A stretch of 19,641 nucleotides of DNA, from NCBI GenBank assembly GCA_016793585.1, contig JAEUJR010000474.1, positions 1 through 19,641 on the forward strand. Reading direction: 5' to 3'. Shown in pieces: positions 14,559 to 19,641 of the stretch. The position numbers and the translations under genes were made by a program. The notes beneath the pieces were generated by a model. It was given only the letters and a program-made list of their open reading frames with translations, had not been told where the DNA came from and searched no databases. This DNA is from Archangium sp. (lineage in GTDB: Bacteria > Myxococcota > Myxococcia > Myxococcales > Myxococcaceae). Each line of letters opens with the position of its first letter. The stretch's first letter is position 1.

Positions 14559-17206
14559 CGGGTGACCTCGAGCGGAGCCAGGGTGCGCATGGTGCCGGCA
14601 GTCACGCCGAACTGCTCGTGCACGGCGATGCGCTTCACGAGCCCCTGCGGCGATTCGGCGCCCGAGAGCAAGTCCTTCCACCCCGCGAGCACCGAGGCCG
14701 TGGTGGCTTCGTCCTCCCACACGAACTCGACGCGGAAGCGCCTCACGCCGGCGCGAATCAGCTTCGGCACCGCGCTCGCGGCCGTCTGCGCCTGGGCGTT
14801 GAACACGGTGTTGCGGCAGCCCACGTCGACGACGACGGGGTGTTGTTTGCCTTCCCGGTCCTGCAGGCCGACGCGGTGTTGCTCGCACGGCCGGCCACAG
14901 GTGCGAAAGTCGCGGCCGCGCGAGAGCGTGTGCGCGTACACGCAGTGCTCGGTGTGGAAGGTGGCGATGTGGTGGTGGCCGACGACGGTGACACGCTCGG
15001 CGGGAACGTTCGCGAGCAGTTGATGCAGCTGCGTCTCGTCGAGGTCGTGCGCGGCGGTCAGGGAGTCGCAGCCCAGCGCGAGCAGTTGATGCGCGGTGAC
15101 GCTGTTGGTGACGTTCAACGAGAAGTCGCCGTGCACGACGGGCCGCGTGGCCAGCTTCGAGAAGTGCACGAGCCCACCCCAGTGACGAACGAGCACGCCG
15201 TCGGGCGCGAGCCGCGTGAGCCGCGAGTCGATGCCCTCTTCTCCCGGCTTCTGCACGCGCGTGGTGGCGATGGTGACGAACAGCCCGGCCTGCTTCGCGC
15301 GGGTGACGGCCTTCTCGAGACCGACGAGCTCCATCCAGTCGAGCTCGACCTCGGGCAGCTTCGCCGCGATGACGGCTTCGAGCTGCGCGGGCGTGCGCAC
15401 GAGGGGAAGGAGCGACGGCGCCGAAGGCGGGCTCCACCGCTGCGGCACCTGCAGCTTCGACGCGTCGGCGACGACCTGCGCGGCGACGGGGCGTGAGGCG
15501 ACGGCGTGACGCGTGCGCGCGAGCACCTTCGCCTCGAGCTCGGTCACCAGCGAACGACGGAGTGCCTTCAGCGACGACACGGGCAGGTGCAGGCCTGCAC
15601 CGAACGTGTCGAGGTCGATGGACTGCAGGCGAAACGGCGTGCCACCGAACGAGCCGAGCTTGTCGGAGAGCACCTCGACGCCGAGGCCCGCGCCAGTCGC
15701 CTTCGTGAGCAGCTCCGTCGTCTGGCCTTCGACCGTGACGTCGCGGCCGACCGGCCCGGTCGCTCTCAGCGTGACGTGCAGTGACGAGCCTTCGCTGCCG
15801 CGCACCGTGAGCACGGTGGGAATGCGGCCAGACACGCCCTTCGCGCCCGCGTCGACCGCGCTCTTCGCTTCGGCGGTGAGGCGCGGGTCAGACGAGAGGA
15901 ACACCTGATGCCCTGGCCGTACGCGCGAGAGGTCGGGGCCCGGCTTCCCGAACTTGAGCCAGTACCCGCGCGGCGCAGGCTCGACGCCGAACAGGGGCCC
16001 GCCCGGCTCTTCTTCGTGCGGCCGGCCCGTGTCGAAGCCGACGCCACAGCCGGGAATGGGCTCGGGCACGTCGAGGGGAACACCGCGCGCATCAGTCGGT
16101 GAGGCGCCACCGATGACGGGCAATGCCACCTTGGTCGCACCGTCGGGCGCTCCACCACCGACCGCCGCGCCGCCCGAGGCGCGCCGCTCCGCCCGCTCGA
16201 TGCGAACGCTCTGGCCCTTCACCTCGGCGACGACGCCCAGCAACGCGCCTCGGTGTTTGGGGAAACGGCCTTCGACGAGGTCTTGATGGTCGGAGCCCGC
16301 GAAGAAGCCGTCGGAGAACCCGCGCGAGTACGCGACGGCCATCTTCCCGAGGTCTCTCTGGAGCTGTTGCTGTGCGCTCGGCGACTGCTGCTGCTTCGAG
16401 AGCACCGCGTCGCGCCAGCGGCGGTAGCCCTCGACGGCGGTGACGACGTAGGCGGGGCCCTTGAGGCGACCTTCGATTTTGAGGCTCGCGACGCCGATGT
16501 CGGCCAGCGCCTCGAAGGCTCGCGCGCCGGCGAGGTCCATCGGGCTGAGCAGGTAGGCGACGTCACCGAGCGGGCGCACTGCGCCGTCGATGACGAGGTC
16601 GTACGGCAAGCGGCACGACTGCGCGCACTGGCCACGGTTCGCCGAGCGCCCGCCCCAGGCTTCGCTGGTGAGGCACTGGCCGCTCCACGACATGCAGAGC
16701 GCGCCGTGAATGAAGACCTCGAGCTCGAGGTCGGTGCCCTTCGCGAAGGTGCGCACCTCGTCGACCGAGAGCTCGCGCGGCACGACGATGCGGGTGATGC
16801 CGAGCGCCTTCGCGAAGTGCGCGGCCTCGGGGCTCGAGACGGTCATCTGCGTCGAGGCGTGCACCTCCATCGTCGGAGCGACCGCCCTCGCGAGCAACGC
16901 CACCGCCGGGTCCTGCACGATGACGCCGTCGACACCGGCGGAGGCGCACGCGCGGATCAGCTGCTCGACGATGGGCAGCTCGTTCTCGAACACGAGCGTG
17001 TTGAGGGTGACGTAGGCGCGAGCACCCGCGCGGTGAAGGTGGTCGAGCGTCTCGGGCAGTGAGGCGACCGAGAAGTTCGTCGCGCGAGCGCGGGCGTTCA
17101 GCCCTTCGTCGAGGCCGAAGTAGACGGCGTCGGCTCCGGCGGCGAGGGCAGCGTCGAGGCTCTCGGCGTCACCAGCAGGCGCGAGGATTTCTGGAACGGA
17201 TGGCAC
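14555..17206 (-). CDS. Long U32 family protein, RlhA-like (predicted Fe-S RNA hydroxylation factor)
   Basis: Predicted protein of 883 residues from GTG 17206, with AAGG 7-8 nt upstream. Residues ~5-290 form the U32 TIM-barrel-like domain, with the family signature EVFIHGALC...GQC (163-178). Cys171, Cys178, Cys194 and Cys198 match the cysteine set that binds an iron-sulfur cluster in characterised U32 proteins. Residues ~485-560 resemble DUF3656 (KLGSFGGTPFRLQSID). The C-terminal third (~600-883) has HGDFSLNVTNS, HTEHCVYAH, CGRPCEQH and CRNTVF, as in the C-terminal half of long U32 proteins. E. coli RlhA, which forms 5-hydroxycytidine in 23S rRNA, has the same U32-DUF3656 order but about 650 residues. 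A Gly/Pro-rich insert (~345-420) and the C-terminal part explain the greater length. An RNA-modification role is inferred; the historic 'peptidase' name is doubtful. Confidence 0.87.
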   Translation of the reverse strand: MPSVPEILAPAGDAESLDAALAAGADAVYFGLDEGLNARARATNFSVASLPETLDHLHRAGARAYVTLNTLVFENELPIVEQLIRACASAGVDGVIVQDPAVALLARAVAPTMEVHASTQMTVSSPEAAHFAKALGITRIVVPRELSVDEVRTFAKGTDLELEVFIHGALCMSWSGQCLTSEAWGGRSANRGQCAQSCRLPYDLVIDGAVRPLGDVAYLLSPMDLAGARAFEALADIGVASLKIEGRLKGPAYVVTAVEGYRRWRDAVLSKQQQSPSAQQQLQRDLGKMAVAYSRGFSDGFFAGSDHQDLVEGRFPKHRGALLGVVAEVKGQSVRIERAERRASGGAAVGGGAPDGATKVALPVIGGASPTDARGVPLDVPEPIPGCGVGFDTGRPHEEEPGGPLFGVEPAPRGYWLKFGKPGPDLSRVRPGHQVFLSSDPRLTAEAKSAVDAGAKGVSGRIPTVLTVRGSEGSSLHVTLRATGPVGRDVTVEGQTTELLTKATGAGLGVEVLSDKLGSFGGTPFRLQSIDLDTFGAGLHLPVSSLKALRRSLVTELEAKVLARTRHAVASRPVAAQVVADASKLQVPQRWSPPSAPSLLPLVRTPAQLEAVIAAKLPEVELDWMELVGLEKAVTRAKQAGLFVTIATTRVQKPGEEGIDSRLTRLAPDGVLVRHWGGLVHFSKLATRPVVHGDFSLNVTNSVTAHQLLALGCDSLTAAHDLDETQLHQLLANVPAERVTVVGHHHIATFHTEHCVYAHTLSRGRDFRTCGRPCEQHRVGLQDREGKQHPVVVDVGCRNTVFNAQAQTAASAVPKLIRAGVRRFRVEFVWEDEATTASVLAGWKDLLSGAESPQGLVKRIAVHEQFGVTAGTMRTLAPLEVTR

Positions 17207-17255
17207 GCGGGCCTTCTACGGGAAGTCGGAGCACGCGACCAATGCGGGCGGAGCG

Positions 17256-17735
17256 TCAGTCGCCCTTCTTCGACCAAGGAAGCCAGCTGTCTCCCTTGAG
17301 CAGCGAAATCCAGTCATCGAGCACGCGACCCACGAGGCGCAGCTCTTCCTTCGTGTACTTCTCCTTGAGCGTCGACTCGTACAGCTCGAACTGCTCGGCG
17401 AGCTGCTTCGTGGGCGCGTTCCTTTCGAGCGTGACGCGCCATGCCCGGCCGTCCTCCTCGTCGGGCCGTCTTCGAACGAGGCCGCTTTCGACTGCCTTGT
17501 CGATGGCCACCGAGATGGTGGGGCCGCGGAGCCTGAGCGTGTCGGCGAGTTCGCGTTGGGTGAGGCCGTCGGGTGCCTGCATCAACTCGAGGAGCACCTC
17601 GAGTGCCGACTCCGAGATGAAGTGGCTGTTGGCCAGCTTCGAGAGTTCGACGTTGAGGATTCGGCGCAGCCACCAGAGCTTCCACATGAGGAAGTTGGTG
17701 AAGGCGGGGGGCCTGGGGTGAGGTTGAGAGGTCAT
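17256..17735 (-). CDS. MarR family transcriptional regulator
   Basis: Predicted protein of 159 residues with a MarR-type winged helix. The recognition region is LTQRELADTLRLRGPTISVAIDKAVESGLVRR (58-90, given here only as location), followed by the wing DEEDGRAWRVTLE with the family's conserved acidic-x-Arg turn. N- and C-terminal helices (residues ~12-40 and 107-150) would form the dimer. ATG 17735 is the first start after an in-frame TAG located in the upstream palindrome, and no Shine-Dalgarno sequence fits before it. A perfect palindrome directly abuts the start codon, so autorepression is likely. The U32 gene begins 49 nt downstream on the same strand, so MarR, U32 and the AroQ-like gene may form one transcription unit. 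Confidence 0.88.
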   Translation of the reverse strand: MTSQPHPRPPAFTNFLMWKLWWLRRILNVELSKLANSHFISESALEVLLELMQAPDGLTQRELADTLRLRGPTISVAIDKAVESGLVRRRPDEEDGRAWRVTLERNAPTKQLAEQFELYESTLKEKYTKEELRLVGRVLDDWISLLKGDSWLPWSKKGD

Positions 17736-17762
17736 GATGGATAGATAGTCTATCTATCCATC
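17736..17762. promoter_or_regulatory. Perfect 27-nt palindrome, probable MarR operator
   Basis: Two 13-nt arms are exact inverted complements around one central base (arm GATGGATAGATAG at 17736-17748, centre 17749, other arm 17750-17762). The palindrome touches the MarR start codon at 17735. It is AT-rich compared with its surroundings and covers the putative -10 hexamer, as expected of an operator that blocks RNA polymerase. Length and symmetry suit a dimeric winged-helix repressor. It also contains direct GATA repeats, so a second half-site register is possible. Confidence 0.8.
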
Positions 17763-17774
17763 TGGGGCTTACAA
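17747..17774 (-). promoter_or_regulatory. Predicted promoter of the marR gene
   Basis: Read on the minus strand, TTGTAA (17774-17769) and TAGACT (17752-17747) lie 16 nt apart and match sigma-70-type hexamers at four positions each. The -10 sits at the centre of the palindrome. Transcription would start around 17740, leaving a leader of only about five bases, so the mRNA is probably leaderless. Confidence 0.45.
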
Positions 17775-18176
17775 CGCGCACCCGCCCGCCCCGACTTACC
17801 TGGCATCGTCACTGGCACAGAGATGGCGCCATTCCGTCTGGTCCTGGCGCACTTGATGCCATGGGCGCGACCATCATCACTCGCGCTCCCTGAGGCTGGT
17901 CACGTCGGTTTCAGGTGACGCCACGCGGCTCCTGCGAAGACGACGGGGCTTGCGCACGGCGAGCGACGACTGCCCGCGGTTCGCGTGCGTCACCGAAGAC
18001 CTCGCGATGAAGCTCGACGACGTCGAGCAGATGCGAGGCGTCTCGAGCACCTTGCACTGGGCAGTGCGCTCGACGTGCATCTCGCTCCGCGCTGGGCAGC
18101 GCTGACCGTTCACCGGGGAGCGAGCTGCACTCGCCCGCATCGCGAGCGCGACGCGCACCAGTGGAGTGAACCGCGC
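17763..18176. other. Intergenic stretch with no confident gene
   Basis: This ~410-nt stretch separates the MarR start from the SRPBCC stop. Two weak frames compete at 17911-18180. On the minus strand, an 89-codon frame begins with GTG overlapping the SRPBCC stop (GTGA) and ends at 17911. On the plus strand, a frame over ~17919-18105 has high G/C third positions (for example CPRFACVTEDLAMKLDDVEQ) but no start upstream of an internal ATG at 18007. Neither resembles a family I know. A decayed gene or a short coupled gene are both possible. No transposon ends or RNA gene were seen. Confidence 0.4.
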
Positions 18177-18710
18177 TCACCGCGACGGCTCGGCCCGCTC
18201 GACCGACGCGGCGACGAGGTCGTCGAGCTGATCCATCGTCTCGCGCATGCCGTGCTCCATGCCGGTGTCGAGCACCATCTGCCGCACCTCGCGCGACGAG
18301 TACGTCTCGCGCGACACGAGCAGCGTCGAGTCACCCTGCTGCTGAAACGTGACGGCGATGGTGCAGCCGCCCGCGTGCGCCATGGGCTCGAACACGTGCG
18401 TGTAGACGAGCTTCGAGAACGGCGTGACCTCGAGGTACTTGCCCGAGAAGGCGAACACGTCGCCGCCCGACTTCTCGAAGCCGTGCCCTGGCTTCGCTCG
18501 CAGCACGTAGCGGTAGCCGCCACCTGGGCGCACGTCGGCGGTGCACTCGACGATGTCGGCGCGTGACTTCGGCGCCCACCACTTCGCCACCACCTCGGCC
18601 TTCGTCCACGCCTCGAACACCACGCGCGGCGGAGCGCGGAACACGCGCGAAATCTCGAGCTCGCAGTCGCCCACCAGCTTCAACGTCGTCTCACCTCTTT
18701 TGTCGGCCAC
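18177..18710 (-). CDS. SRPBCC/AHSA1-domain protein
   Basis: Predicted protein of 177 residues from GTG 18710, preceded by AGGAG 7-8 nt upstream that lies inside the ArsR gene. The SRPBCC (AHSA1, START-like) fold is seen in ISRVFRAPPRVVFEAWTK (20-37) and WWAP (44-47), followed by VRPGGGYRYVLR (60-71), a GKYLEVTPFSKLVYTH strand and a long C-terminal helix (GMEHGMRETMDQLDDLV). Such domains form a deep hydrophobic pocket for lipids, polyketides or other small molecules. It overlaps the ArsR gene by 20 nt. Paired ArsR-SRPBCC genes are common in bacteria, and the SRPBCC member is usually the regulated effector. Ligand unknown; cytoplasmic. Confidence 0.88.
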   Translation of the reverse strand: MADKRGETTLKLVGDCELEISRVFRAPPRVVFEAWTKAEVVAKWWAPKSRADIVECTADVRPGGGYRYVLRAKPGHGFEKSGGDVFAFSGKYLEVTPFSKLVYTHVFEPMAHAGGCTIAVTFQQQGDSTLLVSRETYSSREVRQMVLDTGMEHGMRETMDQLDDLVAASVERAEPSR

Positions 18711-19038
18711 GGCGCTTCTCCTGTGCTTGTGCTGCGTTGATGACTTCGTCCAACTGGTCGAACCGCTCGACCCAGAGCGCGCGGTACTTCTCGAGCCAGC
18801 GGTCGAGCTCCTGGAGCGGCGCGGGGTCGAGCGCGTAGAGGCGCTGCTGCGCGCGGGCTTCGACCTCGACCAGGCCCACCTCCTTCAGCACCCGCAAGTG
18901 CTTGCTCACCTGCGGCTGGGCGAGGTCGAGCTCGACGCCGATGTCGTTCACGGGGCGGGCTCCAGCGCGCAGCAGCTCGACGATTCGAAAACGGTTCGGC
19001 TCTGCGAGGGCGGCGAAGGTCGCGTACATGACGACCAT
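18691..19038 (-). CDS. ArsR family transcriptional regulator
   Basis: Predicted protein of 115 residues from ATG 19038, which has GGAG at a 5-nt spacing. ATG 19056 (six residues longer) and ATG 19029 (MYATFAALAE) are alternatives. The ArsR winged helix is clear: FAALAEPNRFRIVELL, then PVNDIGVELDLAQPQVSKHLRVLKEVGLVEVE as helix-turn-helix, and a wing QQRLYAL. The protein contains no cysteine, so it lacks the CxC metal site of ArsR/SmtB sensors and probably responds to another signal, as do other SRPBCC-linked ArsR proteins. The downstream SRPBCC gene overlaps its end. ATATTC repeats upstream are candidate operator sites. Confidence 0.87.
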   Translation of the reverse strand: MVVMYATFAALAEPNRFRIVELLRAGARPVNDIGVELDLAQPQVSKHLRVLKEVGLVEVEARAQQRLYALDPAPLQELDRWLEKYRALWVERFDQLDEVINAAQAQEKRRGRQKR

Positions 19039-19076
19039 ATATTCTCCATTCAGCATATTCCCGTCAAGGCATATTC
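19039..19076. promoter_or_regulatory. Three ATATTC repeats at exact 16-nt period upstream of/at the arsR start
   Basis: ATATTC occurs at 19039-19044, 19055-19060 and 19071-19076; the last two extend to GCATATTC. On the minus strand they read GAATAT. TTGACG (19067-19062) lies 17 nt from the first GAATAT and could form a -35/-10 pair. The middle GAATAT could instead be the -10 for a transcript carrying the GGAG site. The region also lies upstream of the divergent Cys-rich lipoprotein, so it may control both directions. Confidence 0.5.
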
Positions 19077-19121
19077 AATCCAACCCCGGACGACGGGGCT
19101 CGTTTGCGCGATGAAGGCCCC

Positions 19122-19418
19122 GTGAAGCGTGGGCTCCTCTTCCTGCTGCTGAGCTGTGGCCGCACCGAGGTGGTGTCGCCCGGCGTCGCAGTGGTGAGCG
19201 TGACGCCCTCGGTGATGTCTCCCGAGAAGCCCGTCTCGTGCCGCGACACCACGCCGCCCTCGTGTGCGCGCTGTGGCTCGATGCCCGAGGTCTCGTGTGG
19301 CGCGCCACCGCCGACGTGTGCCGCCGACGAGCAGCCCGAGGTCGCCTTCTGCGACGGCGGCATGTGCGCCGAGTGCAGCCCGCACTTCAGCGGCCGCTGC
19401 GTTGCCTGCACGCCCTGA
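19122..19418 (+). CDS. Small Cys-rich lipoprotein with three CxxC motifs
   Basis: Predicted protein of 98 residues from GTG 19122, with GAAGG four bases upstream; a TTG at 19104 would add six charged residues before the signal and is less likely. Residues 1-12 form a short lipoprotein signal (LLFLLLSC, Cys12). The mature part has ten further cysteines (40, 48, 51, 59, 66, 77, 82, 85, 93, 96), including CARC, CAEC and CVAC. This suggests a disulfide-knotted or metal-binding outer-membrane or periplasmic protein. I recognise no family. It is divergent from the arsR operon across ~83 nt and converges on the following gene with a 3-nt gap. Confidence 0.65.
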   Translation: MKRGLLFLLLSCGRTEVVSPGVAVVSVTPSVMSPEKPVSCRDTTPPSCARCGSMPEVSCGAPPPTCAADEQPEVAFCDGGMCAECSPHFSGRCVACTP

Positions 19419-19421
19419 CGT

Positions 19422-19641
19422 TCAGTCGTTCGCGTGCTGTTTGAAGTGCCCGCTGAAGTCGAACACCGTCTTCACCGCCCTCATCAACAGCAGCGGGCCG
19501 AGGCCCTTGTCGGTGAAGGTGTTGATGACCCAGAAGCCGCCCAGCACGGTGAACTGCATCACGAAGATGCGGCCGTACGGCTCGAACATCAGGTCCATCA
19601 TCGGCTTCGCGCTCGTGCCGCGAACCGTGTGCTTCCAGAAG
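19422..19641 (-). CDS. C-terminal part of a predicted membrane protein (possibly DUF6498-like)
   Basis: An open frame enters from the right edge on the minus strand and ends at TGA 19424-19422, giving 72 residues. It contains a hydrophobic segment RIFVMQFTVLGGFWVI, then GPLLLMRAVKTVFDFSGHFKQH. The hydrophobic stretch followed by a Leu-rich helix and a K-T-x-x-D tail suggests the last membrane segments of a polytopic protein. The pattern loosely recalls DUF6498 membrane proteins, a tentative memory-based link. The start and most of the protein lie outside the window. Confidence 0.65.
   Translation of the reverse strand, partial: FWKHTVRGTSAKPMMDLMFEPYGRIFVMQFTVLGGFWVINTFTDKGLGPLLLMRAVKTVFDFSGHFKQHAND

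Overview
The window is GC-rich, densely coded DNA with strong G/C bias at third codon positions. It most likely comes from a myxobacterium (Myxococcota). The clearest lineage marker is the gene at 13012-13560, which matches the myxobacteria-restricted TIGR02265/DUF2378 family. Supporting this are many lipoproteins with low-complexity Gly/Ser/Thr/Ala or Asp-Ala-Gly linkers and a very large 'choice-of-anchor D' repeat lipoprotein. No tRNA, rRNA, CRISPR array, insertion sequence or phage gene was seen.

Layout. 1-132 is the 3' end of an unidentified gene. 209-4552 encodes a giant surface lipoprotein: a GGSTA-type linker, eight ~105-residue Ig-like repeats each with a cysteine pair, one InlB-B-repeat-like segment and two DUF1554/C-type-lectin-like modules. 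4632-10714 is a tight five-gene operon on the + strand: an S51/class-I-amidotransferase-like protein, an enterochelin-esterase-like hydrolase, an ATP-grasp ligase, a second esterase, and a GCS2 (glutamate-cysteine-ligase type) enzyme fused to two CBS domains. I read it as a predicted cytoplasmic pathway that builds, trims or hydrolyses a small peptide-like or amide-linked metabolite. It is the best candidate here for an undescribed system. Next come a frameshifted Cys-rich lipoprotein (10728-11071) and a beta-lactamase-fold lipoprotein (11112-12209), which converges at 1 nt spacing on a class I glutamine amidotransferase (12211-12909, minus strand).

13012-14224 is a two-gene unit: the TIGR02265 protein and a class III nucleotide-cyclase homology domain that carries its own lipoprotein signal peptide, which is a topological puzzle. 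On the minus strand, 17735-14283 holds a MarR regulator, a long U32 protein of the RlhA type and a small AroQ (chorismate mutase)-like protein. A perfect 27-nt palindrome directly abuts the MarR start codon. 18177-19038 (minus strand) is an ArsR/SRPBCC regulator-effector pair preceded by three ATATTC repeats at exact 16-nt spacing. Divergent from it is a small lipoprotein with three CxxC motifs (19122-19418). The window ends inside a membrane-protein gene on the minus strand.

Limits: all family assignments are by eye from motifs and overall pattern. No database search was run. 17763-18176 holds no confident gene.
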